Source: W589 sp964611805 (GTDB taxonomy: Bacteria > Chloroflexota > Dehalococcoidia > Dehalococcoidales > Fen-1064). From it: a stretch of 27,191 nt of DNA. Position numbers and translations under genes: made by a program. The stretch is from positions 1-27,191 of the forward strand of contig CAZTBG010000030.1 in NCBI GenBank assembly GCA_964611805.1, given 5' to 3'. Of this stretch, positions 8,181 through 16,117 are shown piece after piece; positions within the stretch are counted from its first letter, which is position 1; each line of letters begins with the position of its first letter. Below the pieces are notes generated by a model, which was not told where the DNA came from, did not search any database, and saw only the letters and a program-made list of their open reading frames with translations.

Positions 8181-8978
8181 ATGAGTGCGAAGGAAGAAAA
8201 GCGGAATAGCGACACTGCCGAAACTCCGGGAACAGAGGAAGAAAACGTGCCGGGGAGTGTCGCTAAACTTATTCCAGTGTATGTCATGGGCAAGAGGTAT
8301 GAGGTCCCGGAGACCCTTACCATCATGAAGGCCATGGAGTATGCCGGCTTTAAATTTATCCGGGGCTGTGGCTGTCGGGGTGGTATCTGCGGGGCATGTG
8401 CCACGGTCTACCGGAAGGCAGGCGATTACCGGCTTTATGTCGGTCTTGCCTGTCAGACAGTCGTCGAGCCTAATATGTACCTGGCGCAGATACCCTTCTA
8501 TCCAGCCAACCGCGCTGTTTGCAATTTTGCGCAGCTCACGTCCAACCCGGAGGAGATATTTAAGCTCTACCCGGAGCTTTTCCGCTGCATTGCCTGTAAT
8601 CTATGCACCAAAGCCTGCCCGATGGATGTTGAGGTAATGGATGTCATGTCAGCCCTGAAGCAGGGAAACATTGCCAAAGCGGCTATTCTTTCCTTTAACT
8701 GCATCCAGTGTGGGCTGTGCGCCAGCCGTTGCATGGGGGAACTGCCTCAATATCATATCGCACAGCTGGCAAGGCGAATATACGGGAGTAAGATTGTTCC
8801 CCGGGCTGAGCATCTGGCAGAGGCAGTCTCCGCCAATAGCGAGAGCAGGTATGATGCGTATCTGGATGTGCTGATGAAGATGGGCGAGGAGGAACTGCGC
8901 CGGGTGTACCGGGAACGTGAGATGGAGCCGGAGATAGCTACTGAGGACTGGGTACCAAACGATACCCAGTACCTCTAG
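8181..8978 (+). CDS. FrdB/TfrB-like iron-sulfur protein
   Basis: A 265-residue electron-transfer subunit. After a charged 25-residue tail comes a plant-type [2Fe-2S] domain (Cys65, Cys70, Cys73, Cys91; motif CRGGICGAC). A helical domain follows with two four-cysteine motifs, Cys136/139/142/146 (CIACNLCTKACP) and Cys174/177/180/184 (CIQCGLCASRCM). Classic SdhB/FrdB ends in a [3Fe-4S] site; the second motif here has all four cysteines, so a [4Fe-4S] cluster is more likely. There are no residues for a membrane anchor or quinone site, and no SdhC/D-type gene is near, so the enzyme is probably soluble. It corresponds to the N-terminal half of archaeal TfrB, with the HdrB half encoded separately upstream. 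The start follows GGAGGG/GAAGGGG. Confidence 0.9.
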   Translation: MSAKEEKRNSDTAETPGTEEENVPGSVAKLIPVYVMGKRYEVPETLTIMKAMEYAGFKFIRGCGCRGGICGACATVYRKAGDYRLYVGLACQTVVEPNMYLAQIPFYPANRAVCNFAQLTSNPEEIFKLYPELFRCIACNLCTKACPMDVEVMDVMSALKQGNIAKAAILSFNCIQCGLCASRCMGELPQYHIAQLARRIYGSKIVPRAEHLAEAVSANSESRYDAYLDVLMKMGEEELRRVYREREMEPEIATEDWVPNDTQYL

Positions 8979-8989
8979 GGAGAAGACCA

Positions 8990-10660
8990 ATGCCGTATAC
9001 ATCAGAGCTCAAAGAGCTGATTAAAGTCGTAGAAAAGACCAGACCGGAGCGTGTAGCCCGGAAGAAGCGTGGGGAAGAGTTCCCCATGATGTCTCTGGAA
9101 GAGCGCGACGAAATACTGCAGAGATACCATCCTGATTACCAGCAGGAGGGAAGACGGGCACTGAGGGTTGGACCCAATAAAGGTTACGTTGTTCCCGACG
9201 AGTTTGCTGATATCCTGGAGGCCAGGAGCCGGATTGAACCGGATAAAGTTGACCTTTCGGCACCGGATATGGAGACAGATGTGCTGATAATTGGTGGGGG
9301 TGGGGCCGGAACGGCGGCAGCTCTTCTTGCTGAGGAGCAGGGTGCCAGAGTAGTGATAGCTACCAAGCTCCGTCATGGAGACGCTAATACGATGATGGCG
9401 GAGGGGGGCATTCAGGCTGCTACCAAGATTGAGAAAGACTCTCCGTATTACCATTATCTGGATGTCATGGGGGGTGGTCACTTCAAGTGTGACCCGGAAT
9501 TGGTATATACCCTGGTCACCAAGGCACCGGATGCCCTGCAGTGGCTGGAGAGTCTGGGTGTGATGTTCTCCAAGTTCCCGGACGGAAGGCTCCAGTCTAT
9601 CCATGGCGGCGGCACCAGCCGGAAGCGGATGCACTATTGCGGCGATGTCACTGGTATGGAGATTATGCGTACCATTCGGGACGAGGCACGGAACCGACCA
9701 AACATCACGGTGGTTGAGTTCGTGCCGGCAGTGGAGCTACTCCTGAATGAGCATGGAGGCTGTTCCGGGGCACTTTTGTATAATCTGGAGACCGAAGAGT
9801 ATATGGTGGTGCGGGCTAAAGCGACAATCCTGGCAGCGGGAGGCTGTGGCCGGCTCCATATCCAGAGGTTCATGACCACCAATCACTACGGGGCTACCGC
9901 CGATGGTCTTGTCCTTGGATATCGGGCTGGTGTTGAGGTCAGTTTCCTGCATACCGTCCAGTACCATCCCACCGGTGCTGTCTATCCGGAGCAGGTTGAG
10001 GGACTGTTGATTACGGAGAAGTTCCGGGGGGCCGGTGCCAATCTGGTTAACATAAATGGTGAGCAGTTTGTTAACGAACGCGAGCCCCGGGATGTCGAGT
10101 CGGCGGCCTGTATCCGCGAGTGCCTGGAGAGGAAGCTGGGAGTGCCGACACCTGCTGGACGTGTCGGTATCTGGTTGGACTCACCGATGATTGACATGCT
10201 TTCTGGTGAGGGCACGGTCAATCGGGAATTTCCCGGGAAATATATCCTTTTCCAGCGCCACGGCATTGATATTGCCAAGGAACCGATGCTGGTCTACCCG
10301 ACCCTGCATTACCAGAATGGTGGACTCAAGATAGACTCCGGCTGTAGAACTTCGGTACCTGGCCTGTTCGCTGCTGGTGAAGTGACTGGTGGAGTGCATG
10401 GTGAAAACCGCCTGATGGGCAACTCTTTACTGGATGTACTGGTCTTCGGAAGGATTGCCGGAAAGAATGCGGCTGTCTTCGCCCGAGAGAGTGCCAGGGA
10501 AGGCAAGCTGACTCTTGACCACGTCCGGGCCTACCACCGGGAATTAGAGACAGCCGGCGTTGTTACCGATAGGGTAGCACCGATGCTCCTCCCTGACTAT
10601 ACTGACCCGGAGGTCAGGAAAAGGCAGCTTACCAGCCACTACCAGGGTACATTGCGGTAG
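8990..10660 (+). CDS. Fumarate reductase/succinate dehydrogenase-type flavoprotein
   Basis: This 556-residue FrdA/SdhA-family flavoprotein has an unusual ~95-residue N-terminal extension before the FAD motif (GGGGAG, 102-107). By alignment from memory to E. coli FrdA, the dicarboxylate-site residues are all kept: His326 (QYHPTG), Glu343 (ITEKFRG), Arg367 (EPRDV), His440 (TLHYQNGG) and Arg474 (ENRLMGNS). The histidine that binds FAD covalently in FrdA/SdhA aligns with Asn133 (ANTMMAEGG), so FAD is probably non-covalent, as in soluble family members. The C-terminal helical cap is short, about 70 residues. It is the last gene of the hdr operon, after an AGGGAG ribosome site. Fumarate reduction or succinate oxidation is likely; another 2-enoate substrate or L-aspartate oxidase-like use cannot be excluded. 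Confidence 0.88.
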   Translation: MPYTSELKELIKVVEKTRPERVARKKRGEEFPMMSLEERDEILQRYHPDYQQEGRRALRVGPNKGYVVPDEFADILEARSRIEPDKVDLSAPDMETDVLIIGGGGAGTAAALLAEEQGARVVIATKLRHGDANTMMAEGGIQAATKIEKDSPYYHYLDVMGGGHFKCDPELVYTLVTKAPDALQWLESLGVMFSKFPDGRLQSIHGGGTSRKRMHYCGDVTGMEIMRTIRDEARNRPNITVVEFVPAVELLLNEHGGCSGALLYNLETEEYMVVRAKATILAAGGCGRLHIQRFMTTNHYGATADGLVLGYRAGVEVSFLHTVQYHPTGAVYPEQVEGLLITEKFRGAGANLVNINGEQFVNEREPRDVESAACIRECLERKLGVPTPAGRVGIWLDSPMIDMLSGEGTVNREFPGKYILFQRHGIDIAKEPMLVYPTLHYQNGGLKIDSGCRTSVPGLFAAGEVTGGVHGENRLMGNSLLDVLVFGRIAGKNAAVFARESAREGKLTLDHVRAYHRELETAGVVTDRVAPMLLPDYTDPEVRKRQLTSHYQGTLR

Positions 10661-10757
10661 GGGAGTGTCGTACTGCTCTGACTGCCAGTGTAATCATGTA
10701 ATGCGGGAAGGACTGGCTGGAGAGGCAGACTACCTGCTGAAGATGGCGCGGGTGCCC

Positions 10758-12152
10758 CTACACACCGTAGGTACCATCGGGAAGTGCTTCCAGGCTGGCA
10801 TCCTCGAAATAATCGTCATCAAGCTGCCTTTGGGCGACACCAGAAGTCATGGCGGCCCTGGCGACAGCGTGAGACACTGCGAGGTGGACCTTCTGGCTGA
10901 TAGAACTGGGAAGAAGCTCGCCCTCACCTGTAGCGTTGGCAATAGCCATACTGGCGGCATAATACATTTCGTAGTTGATTTCCCGTGCTTTAGTGTCCAA
11001 GGTGCCCCGCCAGATACCAGGATATCCAATCAGATTGTTTATTGTCTTCCCATCAGCTGCCAGGGCTGCACCTGCCGCAAGAGCGCGCTCCGGTGTAATC
11101 TCGGGGTAGGGATTAGAGAGTGCAAAGATTATCTGTCCTTTTCTCACCATGCCTGGCTGTATGAGACCACTCTGGGTGCTAGTGGCAATAACGACGTCCG
11201 CCGTTTCCATAATCTCGTCGAAATTAGAAGGAATGCCGCCATGCTCGGCATGGCGCATCACGCTGGCTTCGGTCCTGGCCGTACCCAGTGCTGGCTTGCC
11301 GGTATAGCGGAGGAGAAATTTTCCGATGGAGAGTCCGGCAGCACCGAGACCGATTAAGCCTATTTTCATATCTTGAAGGACAACCCCAGTGCGTTTACAG
11401 GCATTGAGCAGGGCAGCCAGTGTCACGACGGCGGTCCCCTGCTGGTCGTCATGAAACACCGGAATATCAAGCTCCTTCTGAAGCTTCTCCATAATTGTGA
11501 AACACCGTGGTGAGGCAATGTCTTCCAGGTGAATGCCTCCGAAGGAGGGAGCAATGTTCTTTATCGTTGCCACGATTTCATCCGGGTCGGTTGTTGCCAG
11601 TAGTATTGGTATGCCGCTGACACCGACGAACTGGTAAAGGAGTGCTGCCTTACCCTCCATAACTGGCATTCCCGCCACCGGGCCGATATTACCCAGCCCA
11701 AGCACGGCGGTACCGTCGGTTACAATCGCAACTGAGTGGGCAATACTGGTATAGGTGTCTTTCCAGTCGGGCTCATTGAGAATCAGGCGGCATACTTCGG
11801 CCACGCCAGGTGTGTAGACCTTGCTGAGGCTCTCCTGGGAGTCGGCAGGGACGGTGTTGACCATTCTGATTTTACCGCCCTTGTGTAGCTCAAGCACCTC
11901 ATCTCTGACCTGGAGAACGGTAACCTCCTCAAGTTTCGATATTTCATCAATCATTTGCGCCAAGTAATCTTCACTCTGAACAACGACCTCGATGTCCCTA
12001 ATAGTATAATGGTGCCCTAAGTGTATAGTCTCAATGTTTCCAATCTCGGCACCAGCCCGACCGATGGTAGTGGTTAACAACCCTAGCGTACCGGGAACAT
12101 TTAAGTTCTTGCAGCGTAGTGTTCTGACAATCCTGTAACTATTATCGCTCAC
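10758..12152 (-). CDS. NAD(P)-dependent malic enzyme with N-terminal ACT domain
   Basis: A 464-residue enzyme converting malate to pyruvate and CO2. Residues ~6-85 form an ACT domain (NVPGTLGLLTTTIG), a small-molecule sensing fold. The catalytic part follows, with Tyr113 (VYTPGVAEV), Lys168 (VMEGKAALLY), metal-binding HLEDIASP and VFHDDQQGTA, and the nucleotide motif GLIGLGAAG. The start is GTG at 12152 with AAAGGAG upstream. The ACT domain suggests allosteric control by an amino acid or related ligand, which is inference. The gene converges on the hdr/frd operon with 97 bases between stops; no clear terminator is visible there. Malate is one hydration step from fumarate, so a shared C4 pathway is plausible. 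No fumarase is in the window. Confidence 0.94.
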   Translation of the reverse strand: MSDNSYRIVRTLRCKNLNVPGTLGLLTTTIGRAGAEIGNIETIHLGHHYTIRDIEVVVQSEDYLAQMIDEISKLEEVTVLQVRDEVLELHKGGKIRMVNTVPADSQESLSKVYTPGVAEVCRLILNEPDWKDTYTSIAHSVAIVTDGTAVLGLGNIGPVAGMPVMEGKAALLYQFVGVSGIPILLATTDPDEIVATIKNIAPSFGGIHLEDIASPRCFTIMEKLQKELDIPVFHDDQQGTAVVTLAALLNACKRTGVVLQDMKIGLIGLGAAGLSIGKFLLRYTGKPALGTARTEASVMRHAEHGGIPSNFDEIMETADVVIATSTQSGLIQPGMVRKGQIIFALSNPYPEITPERALAAGAALAADGKTINNLIGYPGIWRGTLDTKAREINYEMYYAASMAIANATGEGELLPSSISQKVHLAVSHAVARAAMTSGVAQRQLDDDYFEDASLEALPDGTYGV

Positions 12153-12296
12153 AGCTTTGTCTCCTTTCAGGCAGCTATACTAATCGAGTTAGGTATGGAC
12201 ATGAAAATTATAACACAGGAAGGTGACAGGGTATATATATCTTAGGTACGAAAAAGACTGCGTAGAAGTCTTACGGTTCGGTGTCAGAAGTACCTC

Positions 12297-12325
12297 TTGA
12301 CTCAACCGGTGAGCAAAGATATTCC
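12297..12325 (+). promoter_or_regulatory. Candidate promoter before the acyl-CoA synthetase; rest of 12153-12476 unassigned
   Basis: In the 324-base gap between the divergent malic enzyme and synthetase genes, TTGACT (12297-12302) is followed after 17 bases by TATTCC (12320-12325) on the plus strand. The -10 match is weak and the predicted leader is about 150 bases. The rest of the gap shows no gene or repeat, apart from a weak hairpin at 12254-12272. Confidence 0.25.
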
Positions 12326-12476
12326 CCGACCTGTTAAACGTTGAATTAATGAATACATCCAGTGTAGAATAGCTGGTATTGACGAATTCATTCATCATGC
12401 CATTGTTGAACCAGGGCGAATGGGTTGCACGACATACTACTCAGTGAAATATTGATTAAGATGGGGAGGGAAACGT

Positions 12477-13901
12477 ATGCCTGCAAAGGCCGCTAATCCG
12501 CTGGACAGGATGTTTCACCCGGAATCAATCGCCATAGTTGGTGCTTCCGCCACTAACCTGGAAGGAAGCTGGGTCAGGAGGCTAATCAATTTTGGGTACA
12601 CTGGCCAGATTTATCCCATCAACCCCAAGGCAACTGAGATAGATGGTCTAAAGGCTTATCCCAGCGTTAGGGATATTCCTGGTCCAGTAGACTACGCCAT
12701 CTTCAACATACCAGCACGTCTGACTCCCCAGATTATGGCCGACTGTGTTGCTAAAGGGGTCAGGTATGTCCATGTCTTTGCAGCTGGTTTTAGTGAGATA
12801 GGTACTGAGGAAGGGAAACAGACGGAAGTCCGTCTTAAGCAAATTGCCAAAGAAGGTGGTTTGCGGGTACTGGGGCCCAATTGTATGGGCATCTACTGCC
12901 CAGCCTCCGGCATGACCTTTAACCCGGACTTCCCCAAGGAAAAAGGTAAAGTTGCCTTCGTTTCGCAATCGGGGGCGGAGTCGATGCGTCTTGTCTTCCT
13001 TGCCCAGGATTTAGGTATTTATTTCAGTAAGGTCATCAGCTACGGAAATGCCATCGATCTTGATGCACATGACTTTTTAGAATATCTATCCGGGGATGAT
13101 GAGACAGAGGTCATCGCCTGTTACATTGAGGGTCTTCACCAGGGGCCAAGATTTCTATCTGCGATAAAGAGGTGCCTGCAGAGGAAACCGGTAATAGTTT
13201 TGAAGGCTGGACTTACAGAAAGTGGCGCTGGAGCAGCCGCCTCACATACTGCCTCACTGGCCGGTTCAAAGGCCGTCTGGGACGCCTTTTTCAAACAGAC
13301 TGGTGCTATCCCTGCCAGCACAATGGATGAAGTTGCCGACATTGTCCAGGCTATACAACGTATGGTGGCACCGAAAGGCAGGAGGGTGGCGATAGTAGGC
13401 AGGGGTGGAGGTATCGGGGTCATCGCGGCTGATATCTGTGAGCGCGCCGGACTGAAGGTGCCGCCTTTTCACCCCGAAACGCAGAAGAAACTGCTGGAGA
13501 TAATTCCCGAGGCTGGGGCGGGTGTGAGGAACCCGGTAGAGACCACCCTGGGTATGGGAGGCGCAGTTGACTTCTACCGGCGGGGCCTGCCAATTGTAGA
13601 TGCTGACCCGATGACGGATGTAATCCTCGTCCACATGGCAATTGATGTCTACGGCGGGCACACTCCGGACCTGCCGCAGAGAGTGACTGATGCCGCTGAT
13701 GCCCTGTGTGAAAAAGCTAAGACACTGAGAAAGCCCCTGGCGGCTGCTCTCTTCACCGGTGGGCATGCCGACACCATTATGGCGGTGGTAGCTGCCCGGG
13801 AAAAGCTTACGAAAGCCAGTATACCTGTTTTTACCGGCGTCGAGGCAGCCAGCCGTGCAATCAGTAAATTTGCCAGCTACTCCCTGGCCCACCCCCAGTA
13901 A
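12477..13901 (+). CDS. NDP-forming acyl-CoA synthetase, alpha subunit
   Basis: A 474-residue protein matching the alpha subunit of ADP-forming acetyl/acyl-CoA synthetase, which makes ATP from acyl-CoA thioesters. An N-terminal CoA-binding Rossmann domain (about 8-140; ESIAIVGAS, GPNCMG) is followed by the ligase domains. His257 in ASHTASLAG is at the position of the phosphohistidine known in this family. The ATP-grasp beta domain is absent and no beta-subunit gene is adjacent, so a partner must be encoded elsewhere. The ATG follows GGGGAGGG. The acyl substrate cannot be told from sequence. It stands alone between divergent malic enzyme and the convergent sensor kinase gene, whose stop is 9 bases away. 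Confidence 0.92.
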   Translation: MPAKAANPLDRMFHPESIAIVGASATNLEGSWVRRLINFGYTGQIYPINPKATEIDGLKAYPSVRDIPGPVDYAIFNIPARLTPQIMADCVAKGVRYVHVFAAGFSEIGTEEGKQTEVRLKQIAKEGGLRVLGPNCMGIYCPASGMTFNPDFPKEKGKVAFVSQSGAESMRLVFLAQDLGIYFSKVISYGNAIDLDAHDFLEYLSGDDETEVIACYIEGLHQGPRFLSAIKRCLQRKPVIVLKAGLTESGAGAAASHTASLAGSKAVWDAFFKQTGAIPASTMDEVADIVQAIQRMVAPKGRRVAIVGRGGGIGVIAADICERAGLKVPPFHPETQKKLLEIIPEAGAGVRNPVETTLGMGGAVDFYRRGLPIVDADPMTDVILVHMAIDVYGGHTPDLPQRVTDAADALCEKAKTLRKPLAAALFTGGHADTIMAVVAAREKLTKASIPVFTGVEAASRAISKFASYSLAHPQ

Positions 13902-13910
13902 TTTTCACCT

Positions 13911-15260
13911 CTAAACAGAGGTCTTCGTGGTGGGGATGGTAAATAAAAAGCGGCTTCCCTTTCCCGGTTCGCTGTGGGCTTCAATCTTGCCACCGTGGAC
14001 TTCAACCAGACGCCTGGCAATGGTAAGGCCCAGACCACTACCTCCGGTTGCTCTGGCACGTGATTTGTCTACCCGGTAGAAGCGCTCAAAGATATTGGGA
14101 AGGTCTTCGGGAGGAATGCCCTTGCCTGTGTCAACCACGGCTACCTCTATGTAGTTGGCCTGCTGCCTGGCGTTCACGGTGATGGTACCTCCTGTGCCGG
14201 TGTGAGCTATGGCATTCTCCAGAAGATTGCGCAATACCTGACCGATACGGTAAGGGTCAATGCTCACTGGCGGGAGCTTGTCGGGCAGGTCAGCTGATAC
14301 GGATATGCCTTTTGTCGCTGCCTGGGTCTGCTGTGCCACCACCGCTTGCTCGATTAATCTGGCGATATCTGCCATCTGGCGATTCAGCTTTAGCTCGCCT
14401 GCTTCGGCAAGGCTCAGTTCCTGAAGGTCATCAACGAGACGTGACAGCAAGACCGCTTCTTCGTTAAGCGAGCTAATAGTGTCGGCATCAGGTTTTATGA
14501 CACCATCACGGACTGCCTCTAATTGCCCTCTAATATTAGACAGGGGTGTTCTCAGTTCATGGGCGGCGTCGGCTACCATATTCCGCCGTAACCGCTCGGT
14601 GCGCTCTAAGTCGCTGGCCATAGAGTTAAAGGTGTCGGCCAGCTCGCCAAGTTCACTTCTGTCCTTGACGTGGACTCTTTGAGAGAAATCGCCACGCCCC
14701 AGTTGCCTGGCAGCGGATGTCAGTGACTTGACCGGTGCCAAAACTCGTCGCGACAGGAAAAAGGTCACTATCAGTGCAATGGCACCCGCAATCAGGCCTC
14801 CCCAGATAAAAAAGAGACCAATTGCGTTGAAGGTTATTTGTAGTGATCTGATACCTAAATCTGATGATTCCGGGGTGATGTAAAGTGTGCCGACACCGTT
14901 TGGACGAAACTGGAGTAACAGGGGCCTGCCTGGTGATTCAGGGTCATGTGCCTCTCCCAACAGGTCTCCTTCGGAGTCTGCCACTACAATTCCGTTGGCA
15001 TCCGTCAGTATGATTCGCTCCCCGTATAGATTGCCCCACTGCTCTATGAAGGGTTGAATCCCCGACCAGCTTCCTCGCTGGATATAGTAAAAGGATAGCT
15101 CACTTTCCATCCTGCTGGTGCGTATCTGGTCAGTGCGCTCTTCAAGCTTGCGGATTTCGGCCTGGGTGGCCTGATTAATGAAGAAAAATACGGCGCCGAT
15201 GGTCACCAGTATTACTAAAGTGAAAGATACCACAAGCCGGAAACGCAGACTATGTATCAT
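13911..15260 (-). CDS. Two-component sensor histidine kinase
   Basis: A 449-residue membrane kinase. TM1 (about 9-28) and TM2 (about 147-169) flank an extracytoplasmic sensor region of about 118 residues. A HAMP linker (170-222) follows, then the HisKA box with phospho-acceptor His234 (DAAHELRTPL). The ATPase domain has an N box (RNLLENAIAH), G1 (DTGKGI), F box (NIFERFYRVDKS) and G2 (GSGLGL). This is the common BaeS/PhoR-type layout. The signal is unknown. The ATG at 15260 overlaps the end of the response regulator gene by 11 bases, so the pair is translationally coupled. The gene ends 9 bases from the convergent acyl-CoA synthetase stop. Confidence 0.95.
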   Translation of the reverse strand: MIHSLRFRLVVSFTLVILVTIGAVFFFINQATQAEIRKLEERTDQIRTSRMESELSFYYIQRGSWSGIQPFIEQWGNLYGERIILTDANGIVVADSEGDLLGEAHDPESPGRPLLLQFRPNGVGTLYITPESSDLGIRSLQITFNAIGLFFIWGGLIAGAIALIVTFFLSRRVLAPVKSLTSAARQLGRGDFSQRVHVKDRSELGELADTFNSMASDLERTERLRRNMVADAAHELRTPLSNIRGQLEAVRDGVIKPDADTISSLNEEAVLLSRLVDDLQELSLAEAGELKLNRQMADIARLIEQAVVAQQTQAATKGISVSADLPDKLPPVSIDPYRIGQVLRNLLENAIAHTGTGGTITVNARQQANYIEVAVVDTGKGIPPEDLPNIFERFYRVDKSRARATGGSGLGLTIARRLVEVHGGKIEAHSEPGKGSRFLFTIPTTKTSV

Positions 15261-15945
15261 CGCTTGCCTCTGAAAACTTATAGCCGACCCCGTAAACTGT
15301 CTTTACGTATCTGGGGTGGCCGGGGTCAGGCTCAAGCTTTCGTCGCAGGTTGAGAATATGGACATCAATAGTGCGGTCGAAGCCCTCAAAGTCTGGACCA
15401 ATGGCCTGTTCGATAAGTTGCGCCCGGCTGAATACTCTACCTGGTTCCCTGGCAAGGACTCCCAGTAGCTTGAATTCTACCGAGGTCAGGTTCAGAGGTC
15501 TGTTGGCAAGGGTTGCTTCGTGTTTGTGGAAGTCGACCATAAGTTCCCCCTGCCAGACCTGTGCCGGGCCACGCTCTCCCGGCAGGCGTCTGAGTACGGT
15601 CCTCACTCTGGCTGCCAGTTCCCTGGGGCTGAATGGTTTAGTCATGTAGTCGTCTGCCCCCAGTTCCAGTCCTGTCAGTTTGTCCTGGTCGGTAGTCCTG
15701 GCTGTGAGCATAATAATCGGCACGTCGGATTCGGACCTGAGGGTCCGGCAGACTTCAAGGCCATCTATGCCAGGTAGCATGAGGTCCAGAACGATAAGGT
15801 CAGGATGACTCTCCCGGGCCAGGCGTAGCGCTTCAATGCCGTCATAGGCAGTAAGGACCCGGTAGCCATCCCGTTCCAGGTAGAGCTTGACCAGTTCTAC
15901 CGTCTTTGTATCGTCGTCAACCACGAGGACCCGTTTACCTGCCAT
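15250..15945 (-). CDS. OmpR/PhoB-family response regulator
   Basis: The start is taken at ATG 15945 (MAGKRVLVVDDD), preceded by GGGAGAGGAG. A GTG eight codons earlier (15969) has no ribosome site. The 231-residue protein has a receiver domain with the acidic cluster Asp10-12, phospho-acceptor Asp54 (VLDLMLPG), the conserved Thr (MLTART) and Lys (TKPFSPRE). A C-terminal winged-helix DNA-binding domain follows (SVEFKLLGVLAREPGRVFSR; TIDVHILNLRRKLE; VYGVGYKF). It acts as a DNA-binding partner of the overlapping histidine kinase. A TTAACA-N8-ATATTTG motif lies 47-67 bases upstream of its start and recurs upstream of the secreted-protein gene, suggesting autoregulation. Confidence 0.95.
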   Translation of the reverse strand: MAGKRVLVVDDDTKTVELVKLYLERDGYRVLTAYDGIEALRLARESHPDLIVLDLMLPGIDGLEVCRTLRSESDVPIIMLTARTTDQDKLTGLELGADDYMTKPFSPRELAARVRTVLRRLPGERGPAQVWQGELMVDFHKHEATLANRPLNLTSVEFKLLGVLAREPGRVFSRAQLIEQAIGPDFEGFDRTIDVHILNLRRKLEPDPGHPRYVKTVYGVGYKFSEASDDT

Positions 15946-15982
15946 CTCCTCTCCCACCAGAAAGCTCACGTATCTATCTGAT

Positions 15983-16012
15983 GTTATAACACAAATATTA
16001 AGAAATTGTTAA
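15983..16012 (-). promoter_or_regulatory. Promoter and possible response-regulator box, regulator gene
   Basis: On the minus strand TTAACA (16012-16007), eight bases, then ATATTTG (15998-15992), followed by TATAAC (15988-15983). TTAACA-N18-TATAAC can act as a sigma70 promoter. The same bases also read as two 11-base tandem half-sites (TTAACAATTTC, TTAATATTTGT), the arrangement used by OmpR/PhoB-type regulators just upstream of -10. The motif is repeated at 16607-16627. Confidence 0.5.
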
Positions 16013-16048
16013 ATTCCCACCTCAGCAAAGGCACTCGCAAAAGAAGAA

Positions 16049-16071
16049 GAGGGGGAAGTGTATTCCCCCTC
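16049..16071 (-). terminator. Hairpin after the secreted-protein gene
   Basis: A perfect 9-bp inverted repeat, GAGGGGGAA/TTCCCCCTC, has a 5-base loop. On the minus strand it is followed by a T-rich run (TCTTCTTCTTTTG). It lies between the secreted-protein stop (16118) and the regulator promoter, so it probably terminates the small gene. The T tract is interrupted by C, so some read-through into the regulator is possible. Confidence 0.6.
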
Positions 16072-16117
16072 CGTGTCACTGGCTTTATCTTGGTAACTGC
16101 TCAGGAAGCTCTGGTAA

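Noticed and set aside
10665..11357. Plus-strand open frame right after the FrdA-like gene, starting with a Cys-rich stretch
   Set aside because: All but about 31 codons are antisense to the well-supported malic enzyme gene, and the remainder shows no recognisable domain.
12254..12272. AAGACT/AGTCTT hairpin followed by five T on the minus strand, upstream of malic enzyme
   Set aside because: The stem is only six mostly A-T pairs; too weak to call a terminator or attenuator.
12189..12398. 69-residue minus-strand open frame in the malic enzyme/synthetase gap
   Set aside because: No ribosome site, atypical composition and no domain; likely chance.
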